Shown: positions 1 through 6,975 of the stretch, piece after piece
Layout of the letters: every line of letters begins with the position of its first letter
Position numbering within the stretch: the first letter of the stretch is position 1
Made by a program: the position numbers and the translations under genes
IMG/VR virus record: IMGVR_UViG_3300042465_005792
Coordinates: 1 to 24,237 of that record
Source of the DNA: a virus
DNA: 24,237 nucleotides
Strand: one strand, 5' to 3'
Notes under the pieces: model-generated
Database searches by the model: none
Told to the model about the DNA's origin: nothing
The model's input: the letters and a program-made list of their open reading frames with translations, nothing else

Positions 1-65
1 GGTGAATTCGGCGGTGAGTGCGGGCTACTTTGAAAGTGTTGCTAAGGGGGTTATAAGTCTTTCAC

Positions 66-101
66 GCCTCTAGCCGGCGTATTGATTGCCTGAGTAGCTA
101 T
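66..101 (+). repeat. Palindromic repeat element, copy 1
   Basis: A 36-bp element starting GCCTCTAGCCGGCGTA and ending in AGCTAT. It recurs at 11465-11500 in the same orientation (about 28 of 36 positions identical) and inverted at 3752-3787 (about 29 of 36). The conserved ends and GCCGGC core resemble small palindromic intergenic repeats that I recall being common in Comamonadaceae; that family link is memory, not a search. An open frame from base 2 (codon GTG) stops at 71-73 inside this element, so the 3' end of an upstream gene may lie here, but 23 codons are too few to call. Confidence 0.7.
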
Positions 102-227
102 GTTTTTTGAGCGTGTTCGTTTTTAAAATTTAAAAAAAATGGCTGGGCGGGGGGTTTTACAGTACAGAGCTTTTCTACATAGTCCAACCCATCGCGGGTG
201 GATTGGCTGCCCGCAAGCGGGGTGGTC
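102..227 (+). promoter_or_regulatory. AT-rich leader ahead of the packaging genes
   Basis: This stretch between the repeat and the first late gene has a markedly AT-rich run at about 118-139 followed by a G-run at 148-154. It is the natural place for a late promoter or, since the terminase is lambda-like, a cos region. I see no hexamer pair with good spacing (TTGAGC at about 107 has only weak -10 partners) and no cohesive-end signature I can defend. The call rests on composition and position only. Confidence 0.2.
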
Positions 228-1013
228 ATGAAGATTGATGTAGCGGTAGATTTTCAGGCGGTGGCACGCGGCTTGGCGACTGAGTTGCCCAAGCAGTTGC
301 CGTTTGCCATGGCGCTCACGCTCACGCGCCTGGCGCAAGACTCCACCGCCGCCGTGGTGGCTCAGTTGCCGGTGGTGTTTGACCGGCCCACCGCCTTCAC
401 CATGAAGGCCGCCACCTTTGAGAAAGCCACCAAAGCCAACCAGTTTGCGACCGTGCTGTTCAAGCAGTCAGAGCCCGCCGCCGGCAGGAGCAAAAACGAA
501 CACATCCGCCCTGGCGCCGAGGGGGCTGGTGCCCGCGCCCAAAAGAAAACCGAATTTTTGCTTACCCGCTTGGGCGTGCTGCCCGCTGGCTGGGTGACTG
601 TGCCGGGCAAGGCTATGCCGCTGGATGGGTATGGCAACCTGGCCGGGTCGTTTTACAAACAAATTGTGAACGTGCTCCAGCTCAAGGCGGGGTCAAAGTA
701 CGCATCTGGCAAAGCCGTGAGCGGGGCCAGCCAAAAGCGCGCCAAACGCATGAGCGTAGCCGTTGAGATTTTCTCGGTCACGCCCGGGATGAATGCGCTG
801 GCCAAGGGCGGGGGCTGGTTGCCGCCCGGCGTGTACAAGCACCTGCCTGGGCGCAAGCTGCTGCAAATGCTCAAGTTTGTGCGCAAGGCCACTTACACCC
901 AGCGCCTTGACATGCCCAAAGTGGTAGAGGCCGCAGTCACCAAAAACCTGCAAACCCGCTGGGACGAAGCCGCCGCCCAAACCCTGGCCACCCAATTCAA
1001 GGGCAAGTCATGA
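228..1013 (+). CDS. Putative minor tail/neck protein, gpZ-like
   Basis: The protein has 261 residues if translation starts at ATG 228. A GTG at 198 would extend it by ten residues but lacks a better ribosome site. The N-terminus (residues about 20-40, LPFAMALTLTRLAQD) resembles the lambda minor tail protein Z family, in which an AMA.N.. helix follows the start. The rest is basic and rich in aromatic residues, with an LPPGVYKHLPGRK segment near residue 198 that I recall from uncharacterised prophage structural proteins. It has no signal peptide or membrane segment. Its stop overlaps the start of the small terminase gene (ATGA). In lambda, Z sits between FII and U; here those two genes abut with no Z between them, which supports a relocated Z equivalent. 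It could also be another virion protein. The family assignment is weak; its being a real gene is well supported by the coupling and by its length. Confidence 0.55.
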   Translation: MKIDVAVDFQAVARGLATELPKQLPFAMALTLTRLAQDSTAAVVAQLPVVFDRPTAFTMKAATFEKATKANQFATVLFKQSEPAAGRSKNEHIRPGAEGAGARAQKKTEFLLTRLGVLPAGWVTVPGKAMPLDGYGNLAGSFYKQIVNVLQLKAGSKYASGKAVSGASQKRAKRMSVAVEIFSVTPGMNALAKGGGWLPPGVYKHLPGRKLLQMLKFVRKATYTQRLDMPKVVEAAVTKNLQTRWDEAAAQTLATQFKGKS

Positions 1014-1495
1014 GCATGGCCGGCACTTGCACGCAAGCCGAGTTTGGCGAGATGGTGGGCATCAGCCAGCCTGCCGTGAGCGACCTCATATCGCGCTCGG
1101 TGTTGCAACCCGGCGCACCTGCGGGCCAGTGGTTGCGCTGGTATTGCGCGCACTTGCGCGAACAAGCCGCAGGCCGAGGAGGGGATGGCGAGCTGGCCGC
1201 TAACCGCGCAGCAGAAAGTTTTACGCGCAACCAGTTGCTTGAGAGCAAACTGGCCGAGCGCCGCCGCGAGGTGGCCCCAGTTGAAATCATTGAGCAAGTG
1301 CTGGCCCACGTGGGTAGCCAGATCAGGGGCACGCTGGAGCCGCTGCACGTCACCCTGAAAATGCGCTGCCCCCAGCTCACGGCTGATGACGTGAAGATTA
1401 TTGAGACCGAGGTGGCAACCGCGTGCAACCTTGCCGCCAGCGCCTGCATGGCCAGCCTCAGCGCACTGGATGAAGAAGAAGGCGAGGGCGCATGA
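1010..1495 (+). CDS. Terminase small subunit, Nu1-like
   Basis: This 161-aa protein is the DNA-recognition subunit of the packaging terminase; it binds the phage packaging site and recruits the large ATPase/nuclease. Residues about 8-30 form a winged-helix HTH (TQAEFGEMVGISQPAVSDL), the pattern of Nu1/DUF1441-type small terminases, which open with a similar EFA..VGISQ..VS.L. An acidic helical region follows (residues 60-150, NQLLESKLAERRREVAPVE), which in this family mediates oligomerisation and contact with the large subunit. The gene starts at an ATGA overlap with the upstream gene and ends in another ATGA with the 58-codon gene, so translation is probably coupled. A start at ATG 1016 would shorten it by two residues. 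Length is slightly below lambda Nu1 (181 aa). Its position two genes before an unmistakable gpA-type large terminase makes the assignment firm. Confidence 0.82.
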   Translation: MSMAGTCTQAEFGEMVGISQPAVSDLISRSVLQPGAPAGQWLRWYCAHLREQAAGRGGDGELAANRAAESFTRNQLLESKLAERRREVAPVEIIEQVLAHVGSQIRGTLEPLHVTLKMRCPQLTADDVKIIETEVATACNLAASACMASLSALDEEEGEGA

Positions 1496-1668
1496 GCCGC
1501 GCCCAACCGCAAACCAAACAACCCCGAAGAGACGCAGGCACCTGTACTGCGCCCGGTCAGGGGCAAATGACCGGGGTATCCACTAGCGGCACGCACTTTG
1601 TCGCCAATTCAGGGCAAGTGCTAAAGGTCTTCACTCAGCGCCGCAAGGCGTCAAACCCTGATGAGTGA
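1492..1668 (+). CDS. Small hypothetical protein between the terminase subunits
   Basis: A 58-codon frame runs from ATG 1492 to TGA 1666-1668. It begins inside the small terminase stop codon (ATGA) and ends eight bases inside the large terminase gene (ATG 1661), so it bridges the two with no gap. A purine-rich stretch (GAAGAAGGCGAGGG) precedes the start. The product is basic and polar, starting MSRAQPQTKQPRRDAG and ending in QRRKASNPDE, with no membrane segment and no domain I recognise. Coupled overlaps on both sides are the main evidence that it is translated. It may serve mainly to carry ribosomes to the large terminase start. If it is not a gene, the alternative is an unusually long 165-base gap in an otherwise tightly packed unit. 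Confidence 0.55.
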   Translation: MSRAQPQTKQPRRDAGTCTAPGQGQMTGVSTSGTHFVANSGQVLKVFTQRRKASNPDE

Positions 1669-3883
1669 TTCAACACCCGCCCCCAAGCCTGCAGCCGGCC
1701 CCGCGCTGGCCCAAAGCTGGGCGCATCTACCCAACGAGCTGCGCTACAGCCTGCGCAAAGCCGTTGAAAAAGGCCTGCTCGCCCTGAAAGTGCCCGAGCC
1801 CCTGACCCTAAGCCAGTGGTCGGCAAAGCACTTTTACCTGTCCGCCGAATCCAGCCAAAAAACCCAAAAGTGGCGCGCCTACGGGTTCCAGATCGGCATC
1901 ATGGATTGCATGTCGAACGACGACATTGAAGAATTTGACTTCCAGAAGTCCGCCCGCCTGGGTTACACCAAATGCCTGCTCGCCATGATGGGCTACACCG
2001 GCCAGCACCGCCGCCGCAACCAGGCCGTGTGGCAACCCACCGATGACGACAGCGACGACTTTTGCAAAACCGAGGTCGAACCCATGCTGCGCGACGTGCG
2101 CATCATGCGCGAGGTCTTCCCCCAGGCCACGGCCAAAAGCAAAAGCAACACCCTGCAGCAAAAAAAGTTTTTGGGCAGCGTGCTCAAGCTGCGCGGGGGC
2201 AAGGCCGCTGGCAACTTCAGGCGCTTGACCATTGCCGTGGCTATTTTGGATGAGCTGGACGGCTTTGATTGGGAGATTGAAAAAGCCGGCGACCCCTGGA
2301 CGCTGGCCCACAAACGCCTTGAGGGTGCCACCTTCCCCAAACTCATTTGCGGCACCACCCCCCGCATCAAAGGCCTGAGCCACATCGAGAACCGCATGAC
2401 CGCCGCCAACGTGTGCATGCGCTACCAGGCGGTTTGCCCCCATTGCGGCATAGAGCACCCCCTGAGCTGGGGCGGCAAAGACAAAAAACACGGCTTCAAG
2501 TGGGACCCCACCCAGCCCGAAACCACCGTACAACACCACTGCCCCCACTGCCTGGCTGGCTACACCCAAGCCGACTACCTGCGCGTAGCCGATGCCGGCG
2601 CATGGGTCAGCGAATGCGGCCACTGGCGCTTGACCCACACCACAGGCCGCACCGAAACCGGCGTTGACAAACCCACCACCCAATGGACCACCAGCGACGG
2701 CACCCCCTGCATGGCCCCCCGCCATGTGGGTTTTTATGGCTGGACCGCCATGAGCCCCCAAGTCACTTGGGGCTCCATCGTGCGGGAATTTCTGGACGCC
2801 CGCACCGCCTTTAAAAACGGCATGCGCGGCCCCCTTAAAGCCTTTGTGAATGAAACCCTGGGCGAAACGTGGGAAGACGAAGCCGAAAAAGCCGAGGCCC
2901 ATGTGCTCCAAAAACGAGCCGAAAAATACCCCGTCATGACCGTGCCCGTGGGCGGCCTGCAAGTGTGCGCAGGCATTGACGTGCAAGACGACCGCTTCGA
3001 GGTCATCTTGTGGGCCTTTGGCCGGGGTGAAGAAATGTGGGCCGTGGGGTATTTGGTGATAGACGCCAACCCCGCCGACGAGCGCGACTGGCACAAACTC
3101 TGGCAAGCCCTGCAAATACCGCTCCAGCATGAAAACGGCCCCCTGCTCAGCATAGCCGGCGCCGCCGTAGACACGGGCGGCCACTTCACCCACCAGGCCT
3201 ACAACTTTGTGCGCGCCTACGCCGGGCGCACCCACATGCGCCTGGTTGCCATCAAAGGCAGCTCCAAATACGGCGAGGCCATCCAAGGCAAGGGCGCCTG
3301 GCAAGACGTAAACCACGCCGGACGCATCATTAAAAAAGGCGTCAAGCTCTTTATGGTGGGCACCGACACCGCCAAAGATTTGTTCTTTGGGCGCCTCAAA
3401 GTCACCCAGCCCGGCCCCGGCTACGTGCATTTCAGCGCGGGCCTGCCGCTTGAATACTTCAAAGGCATCACCGCCGAGGTGCGCGTGCTCGCCCGCACCG
3501 CCACCGGCGACCAATACCGCTGGGTCAACCCCAAAAAGCAGCGCAACGAACCGCTTGACGGCACCGTGTACGCCATCTTTGTGAGCCACCTGCTGGGCCT
3601 TGACGACAAAACCGAACGCCAATGGCGCGAGCTAGAGCGCCAGGTGGAGCCCAACCTGTTTGAGCAAGCCATGGCGCCCGCGCCCCAAGTGCTGGAGCAA
3701 CCAGCGCCCTTGCTGCAAGACGGCAAAGCCCCGCAAGATACATCAAATTTAATAGCTATCAAGGCAAGTAATACGCCGGCTACAGCCCAAATAGACCAAC
3801 AAACCACCCCCAAACCCCGCCGCCAGCCCGCCCCCTTTGCCCCTAGCCCGTTTGCCCCGGCAGGCTGGAGCAGTCGCATGTAA
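1661..3883 (+). CDS. Terminase large subunit, lambda gpA family
   Basis: This 740-aa packaging motor couples ATP hydrolysis to DNA translocation into the procapsid and cuts the DNA. Residues 96-104 read KSARLGYTK, matching the unusual Walker A-like motif of lambda gpA (KSARVGYSK, lysines 76 and 84). A Walker B-like LDELD lies at about 196-200. Two CPHC knuckles near residues 263 and 290 look like a zinc ribbon. The C-terminal nuclease domain begins near GIDVQDDRF, with Asp440 in the place of lambda's metal-binding Asp401, and continues to a second acidic motif (AAVDTGGHF, near 506). Lambda gpA has 641 residues; the extra length is partly a Pro/Ala/Gln-rich tail after about residue 670. Residues about 697-712 of that tail are encoded by an inverted copy of the palindromic repeat, inserted without breaking the frame. 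The start overlaps the 58-codon gene. Terminases of this family usually act at cos sites. Confidence 0.95.
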   Translation: MSDSTPAPKPAAGPALAQSWAHLPNELRYSLRKAVEKGLLALKVPEPLTLSQWSAKHFYLSAESSQKTQKWRAYGFQIGIMDCMSNDDIEEFDFQKSARLGYTKCLLAMMGYTGQHRRRNQAVWQPTDDDSDDFCKTEVEPMLRDVRIMREVFPQATAKSKSNTLQQKKFLGSVLKLRGGKAAGNFRRLTIAVAILDELDGFDWEIEKAGDPWTLAHKRLEGATFPKLICGTTPRIKGLSHIENRMTAANVCMRYQAVCPHCGIEHPLSWGGKDKKHGFKWDPTQPETTVQHHCPHCLAGYTQADYLRVADAGAWVSECGHWRLTHTTGRTETGVDKPTTQWTTSDGTPCMAPRHVGFYGWTAMSPQVTWGSIVREFLDARTAFKNGMRGPLKAFVNETLGETWEDEAEKAEAHVLQKRAEKYPVMTVPVGGLQVCAGIDVQDDRFEVILWAFGRGEEMWAVGYLVIDANPADERDWHKLWQALQIPLQHENGPLLSIAGAAVDTGGHFTHQAYNFVRAYAGRTHMRLVAIKGSSKYGEAIQGKGAWQDVNHAGRIIKKGVKLFMVGTDTAKDLFFGRLKVTQPGPGYVHFSAGLPLEYFKGITAEVRVLARTATGDQYRWVNPKKQRNEPLDGTVYAIFVSHLLGLDDKTERQWRELERQVEPNLFEQAMAPAPQVLEQPAPLLQDGKAPQDTSNLIAIKASNTPATAQIDQQTTPKPRRQPAPFAPSPFAPAGWSSRM
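3752..3787 (-). repeat. Palindromic repeat element, copy 2, inside the terminase gene
   Basis: Reverse complement of the element at 66-101, with about 29 of 36 positions identical, including the GCCGGCGTATT core and ATAGCTAT end. It lies entirely within the 3' end of the large terminase gene and is translated as IAIKASNTPATA. The local codons (ATA, AAT, TTA just upstream) differ from the GC-rich neighbours, as expected of an inserted element. Confidence 0.75.
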
Positions 3884-3916
3884 ACCCACCCAACCCAAAA
3901 GCCAAACACCTCCACC

Positions 3917-4222
3917 ATGCAAACCACCGCCACCAGCCCCGCCAAAGAAGAATCAAGCGCCCTGTTTTTGCAGCGTGAGATGCAAGACATCCTCAAAACC
4001 GAGACCGGCCTGCATGATGAATTCGCAGCCATGATCGCCACCGCCCTGGTGCGCGGATGGCGCAAGCGCGCGGGCTCACAAACCATCTACATCCCCAGCC
4101 CCATCGACTTTGAGACCCGAAACCAGCGCATCAAGCGCGAGTTTGACGGCACCAACCGCGAGAAGGTCTGCAGAGACCACGACATCAGCCGCAGCCGGCT
4201 TTACCAAATTGTGAACGAGTAG
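3917..4222 (+). CDS. Mor-family transcription activator-like protein
   Basis: The protein has 101 residues. The second half matches the Mor/C transcription-factor domain of phage Mu: an IYIPSPIDFETRNQRIKREF stretch (residues about 57-76) followed by DGTNREKVCRDHDISRSRLYQIV, whose last part is a helix-turn-helix. In Mu, Mor activates the middle promoter and C the late promoters, binding DNA as dimers. The first 20 residues are Ala/Thr/Ser-rich and probably disordered. No strong ribosome site precedes ATG 3917. The gene starts 33 bases after the terminase and is followed almost at once by the methyltransferase, so the two look like an accessory pair inserted into the structural operon. Whether it activates late genes or something else is not visible. 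The domain call is good; the target is unknown. Confidence 0.78.
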   Translation: MQTTATSPAKEESSALFLQREMQDILKTETGLHDEFAAMIATALVRGWRKRAGSQTIYIPSPIDFETRNQRIKREFDGTNREKVCRDHDISRSRLYQIVNE

Positions 4223-4235
4223 GGTGTTGGCAACC

Positions 4236-4982
4236 ATGGCCACGTTTGAAAAATTGGAAATTGGCGACGCTACGCTTTACCTTGGTGATTGTGTGGAAGT
4301 TCTGCCTCTGCTTGAAAAAGTAGACTGCGTAATAACAGACCCTCCATATAGCGACAGCACCCACAAAAACGCAAAAAGTAATGCAGGGGGTGCAGGTGGC
4401 GCAAAAGCCATTGACTTCAAAGCCATTGACTTCAAAGCCATTGAATCACTGCTTGACTCGTGTTCTGTTCTTTGCGATGGGTGGGTTATTGCAAATATGG
4501 ATTGGCGCCACATTGCCCAGCTTGAATTTCAAAAACATCATTTTTACGATCTGATTCGATTCGGCGTTTGGGTCAAAACAAACCCAATGCCCCAAATTAG
4601 CGCCGACCGCCCGGCCAATGGGTGGGACGGCATTGCCTACATCTATCCAAAAGACAAAAAGAAGGCGTGGTTTGGGGGGGGGTGCCATGGCAACTGGATT
4701 GGCCCCGTGATTACCAATGGAGACCACCCAACCGGTAAGCCTGTTGAAATGATTTCCAGTTGGGTCACGCGATTTACAAACTCTGGGCAGACAATTCTGG
4801 ATCCTTACATGGGTAGCGGGACAACAGGGGTTGCAGCCATGCAGCACGGTCGCAAGTTCATTGGAATAGAGCGAGATCCAAAGTATTTCAAGGTTGCAAT
4901 TGCCCGTATTGAGCAAGCGGAATCACAAGGCCGATTGTTTGCGCCTGAACGTCAAAAACAAATGCAAAACCTGCTTGTCTAA
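4236..4982 (+). CDS. Orphan DNA methyltransferase (N6-adenine or N4-cytosine class)
   Basis: The enzyme transfers a methyl group from S-adenosylmethionine to an amino group in DNA. Motif IV, DPPY, is at residues 35-38 of a 248-aa product. Motif I, DPYMGSGTTG, comes late, at about 189-198, followed by FIGIERDPKYF. This catalytic-before-cofactor order is that of the beta group of the N6_N4_Mtase family (PF01555). A start at ATG 4236 is preferred over GTG 4224 because AGGG lies about nine bases upstream. No restriction endonuclease is adjacent, so the likely role is protection of phage DNA against host restriction or regulation by methylation. The gene is visibly richer in A and T than its neighbours (codons such as AAA, ATT, TTT are frequent), which suggests separate acquisition. 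Residues about 57-70 contain a small duplication (AIDFKAIDFKAIE). Confidence 0.88.
   Translation: MATFEKLEIGDATLYLGDCVEVLPLLEKVDCVITDPPYSDSTHKNAKSNAGGAGGAKAIDFKAIDFKAIESLLDSCSVLCDGWVIANMDWRHIAQLEFQKHHFYDLIRFGVWVKTNPMPQISADRPANGWDGIAYIYPKDKKKAWFGGGCHGNWIGPVITNGDHPTGKPVEMISSWVTRFTNSGQTILDPYMGSGTTGVAAMQHGRKFIGIERDPKYFKVAIARIEQAESQGRLFAPERQKQMQNLLV
4404..4444 (+). repeat. 15-bp tandem repeat within the methyltransferase gene
   Basis: The unit AAAGCCATTGACTTC occurs twice in full (4404-4418 and 4419-4433) and then for 11 more bases. It is in frame and adds the repeated peptide AIDFK. It lies just after the DPPY motif region, where family members vary in length. Confidence 0.85.
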
Positions 4983-5006
4983 GCAAGCAGCACGCCGCAG
5001 TCACAT

Positions 5007-5042
5007 GAAAAACAGTCCAGCTTTTTACTAAAAAACTAGACA
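5007..5042 (+). repeat. Long direct repeat with internal palindrome, copy 1
   Basis: These 36 bases match 6917-6952 with one difference. The inner 27 bases (5015-5041, GTCCAG to CTAGAC) form an imperfect palindrome centred on 5028. Read on the minus strand, the two mismatched pairs become G-U wobbles, so a full hairpin would form only in minus-strand RNA. It sits in the short gap between the methyltransferase and the connector-like gene. Function is unknown: operator, mobile repeat or recombination point are all possible. Confidence 0.85.
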
Positions 5043-5065
5043 GCCCCCGCGCTATGGTGCCGCCC

Positions 5066-5311
5066 ATGACCACCCTCCTACAAGCCCAAGCCAAGCTGGC
5101 CGAATACCAAGCCGCCGAAACCCGCATTCTTGAGGCCCAAGAGGTCCGCCTAGGTGGCCCCGGCATCGACCGCTGGGAGAAGCAAACCGAACTCGCCCTG
5201 GTGCAAAAAGGCATAGCCCAATGGCAGCGCACCGTAGACCGGCTAAGCGCTGCCGCCAGCGGGCGCCCCACCTTTGGCGGCCTCACCTTCACCAGCGCCC
5301 GGTTTAACTAA
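5066..5311 (+). CDS. Small head-tail connector-like protein (gpW / DUF6148-like)
   Basis: The product has 81 residues from ATG 5066; ATG 5054 would add MVPP and has no better ribosome site. It starts with an Ala/Gln-rich helix (LLQAQAKLAEYQAAETRI), has a short loop with GG, a second helix (LVQKGIAQWQRTVDRL), and an Arg/Phe/Gly-rich tail. This helix-loop-helix pattern and the position immediately before the portal match lambda gpW and the DUF6148 proteins found between terminase and portal. gpW proteins sit below the portal and help close the filled head. I see no decisive motif, so the name rests on size, helical pattern and order. It is the first gene of the module bracketed by the two 36-bp repeats. 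Confidence 0.6.
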   Translation: MTTLLQAQAKLAEYQAAETRILEAQEVRLGGPGIDRWEKQTELALVQKGIAQWQRTVDRLSAAASGRPTFGGLTFTSARFN

Positions 5312-5338
5312 ACCCGCACCCACCCGAACCCGCACGCC

Positions 5339-6925
5339 ATGGCCAAACCCACCCCCAGCATGAATTCCGTAGACCGCCTCGTCGGGTTCCTGAGCCCCGC
5401 AGCCGGCCTGCGCCGCTACAACGCCCGCCAGGTGCTCAACAGCATCAGCGCCCGTGCCCATGACGACAGCGCCCCCAACCGCAACCGCAAGTTCTACAAA
5501 GACCGCCTCAGCCCCAACCAGATTGTTTTGCAAGGCGCCGCTGCCCTCATGGCCCAAGCCCGCCACATGGAGCGCAACAACGACATTGCGCGCGGCATTT
5601 TGCGCACCATGACCAACAACATCGTAGGCCCCAACGGCATAGGCATTGAGCCCCAGCCCCGCAGGCGTGACGGCTCCATTCATGAGGAATACGCCGCAGC
5701 CCTGCGCACCGCCCACCTGGAGTGGCGCAAAGCCCCCGAAGTCACCGGCCTGCACACCGACGCCTCCATGCAGCGCCTGCTGTGCCGCACCTGGCTGCGA
5801 GATGGCGAAGTGTTTTTGCAGGAGCTGGTGGGCACCGTCCCCGGCCTCACCCACGGCAGCGCCGTGCCCTACAGCGTGGAGATGTTCGAGGCCGACCTCG
5901 TGCCCATGACCTACGATGAAGGCACCCGCATCAAACAAGGCGTAGAGCGCAACGCCTGGGGCCGCCCCATTGCCTACTACAGCTATAAAGGCAACCCCCT
6001 GGAGGGTGTGACCCCGCTCGGGTTTGGCGCGCAAGACCTCAAACGCATACCGGCAGCCAGCGTCATCCATGTGGCCCTGCGTGACCGCATTGGCCAAATG
6101 CGCGGCATCACCGAATTTGCCAGCATCATTGGCCGCCTTGAAGACATCAAAGACTACGAAGACAGCGAGCGCATAGCCGCCAAAGTAGCCGCCGCGCTCA
6201 CCGCCTACGTCAAAAAAACCAACCCCGAAGGCTACGACCCCAGCGAAACCGCCAAAGACGACCAAGGCAACCCCATTGGCCGCGACCTGCGCCTGCAGCC
6301 CGGCATGATCATTGATGGCCTGGCCGTGGGTGAAGAAATTGGTTTGATCGACAGCACCCGCCCCAACCCCAATGTAGTCACCTTCCGTCAGGGCCAATTG
6401 CGCGCCGTGGCCGCAGGCGTGGGTGCCAGTTACTCGTCCATTGCACGGGACTACAACGGCACCTACAGCGCCCAGCGCCAGGAGCTGGTGGAGCAGTGGA
6501 TCAACTACGCCAGCTTGACTGACGCCTTCACCGGCTTGTGCATCCAGCCCGGCTGGGCCAGCTTTGTGCAAGCAGCCCACATCAGCGGCGTGGTGCCCAT
6601 GCCGAAAGACGTGCAGCCCGGCACCCAAGACGACGCCCTCTTTGTGGCCCAGGCCATGCCATGGATTGACCCCATGAAAGAGGCCCAAGCCATGATCGAA
6701 CTCACCAAAGCCGGCTTTGCCAGCGAGGTAGAGAGCATCCGCCGCCGTGGCAAAAACCCGCGTGAAGTGCTGGAGCAAATCAAGCAATGGCGCAAAGAGG
6801 TCAAGCGCGAAGAGCTTGTTTTCAGCAGTGACCATGCCAATGAAAAAGGCCGCATTGACCCCGCCACCAACGCAGGCAAAGACGCCGAAGACACCACCCA
6901 GCAAAAAACCGACGCAGAAAAATAG
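5339..6925 (+). CDS. Portal protein, lambda gpB family
   Basis: This 528-aa protein (lambda gpB has 533) forms the dodecameric ring at one capsid vertex through which DNA enters and leaves. Family signatures include an early RRYNARQV segment, RNNDIARGILRTMTNNIVGP near residues 80-100, and DGEVFLQELV near 155-165. A later portion carries IPAASVIHVALRDRIGQMRGITEFA (residues about 238-263), the conserved strand-helix region of the Phage_portal_2 family, and SYSSIARDYNGTYSAQRQELVEQW near 363-386. The C-terminus is charged and probably flexible (KTDAEK). It precedes the protease-capsid fusion as in lambda and phages with this fused gene. The stop codon TAG lies inside the second copy of the 36-bp repeat. 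Confidence 0.95.
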   Translation: MAKPTPSMNSVDRLVGFLSPAAGLRRYNARQVLNSISARAHDDSAPNRNRKFYKDRLSPNQIVLQGAAALMAQARHMERNNDIARGILRTMTNNIVGPNGIGIEPQPRRRDGSIHEEYAAALRTAHLEWRKAPEVTGLHTDASMQRLLCRTWLRDGEVFLQELVGTVPGLTHGSAVPYSVEMFEADLVPMTYDEGTRIKQGVERNAWGRPIAYYSYKGNPLEGVTPLGFGAQDLKRIPAASVIHVALRDRIGQMRGITEFASIIGRLEDIKDYEDSERIAAKVAAALTAYVKKTNPEGYDPSETAKDDQGNPIGRDLRLQPGMIIDGLAVGEEIGLIDSTRPNPNVVTFRQGQLRAVAAGVGASYSSIARDYNGTYSAQRQELVEQWINYASLTDAFTGLCIQPGWASFVQAAHISGVVPMPKDVQPGTQDDALFVAQAMPWIDPMKEAQAMIELTKAGFASEVESIRRRGKNPREVLEQIKQWRKEVKREELVFSSDHANEKGRIDPATNAGKDAEDTTQQKTDAEK

Positions 6926-6952
6926 TCCAGCTTTTTACTAAAAAACTAGACA
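6917..6952 (+). repeat. Long direct repeat with internal palindrome, copy 2
   Basis: Second copy of the element at 5007-5042, with 35 of 36 bases identical and the same orientation, 1910 bp downstream. The palindrome occupies 6925-6951 and overlaps the last base of the portal stop codon. It lies just upstream of the protease-capsid gene. Such identity in a compact phage genome implies recent duplication, transfer or selection on the site. Confidence 0.85.
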
Positions 6953-6975
6953 CCAACCCCAACAAAATCCGCACC

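Noticed and set aside
2-73. 3' end of an upstream gene reading from the window edge
   Set aside because: Only 23 codons, with the stop inside a repeat element; too little to assign.
198-227. GTG start extending the first gene upstream by ten codons
   Set aside because: ATG 228 fits the protein family start better and GTG 198 has no clear ribosome site.
1808-3622. 604-codon open frame on the minus strand opposite the terminase gene
   Set aside because: Its composition (Gly/Ala/His-rich, no domain) is the expected shadow of a GC-rich gene in the complementary codon phase; the plus strand encodes an unmistakable terminase.
5243-6904. 553-codon minus-strand frame opposite the portal gene
   Set aside because: Same shadow effect; low-complexity translation, and the plus-strand portal is clear.
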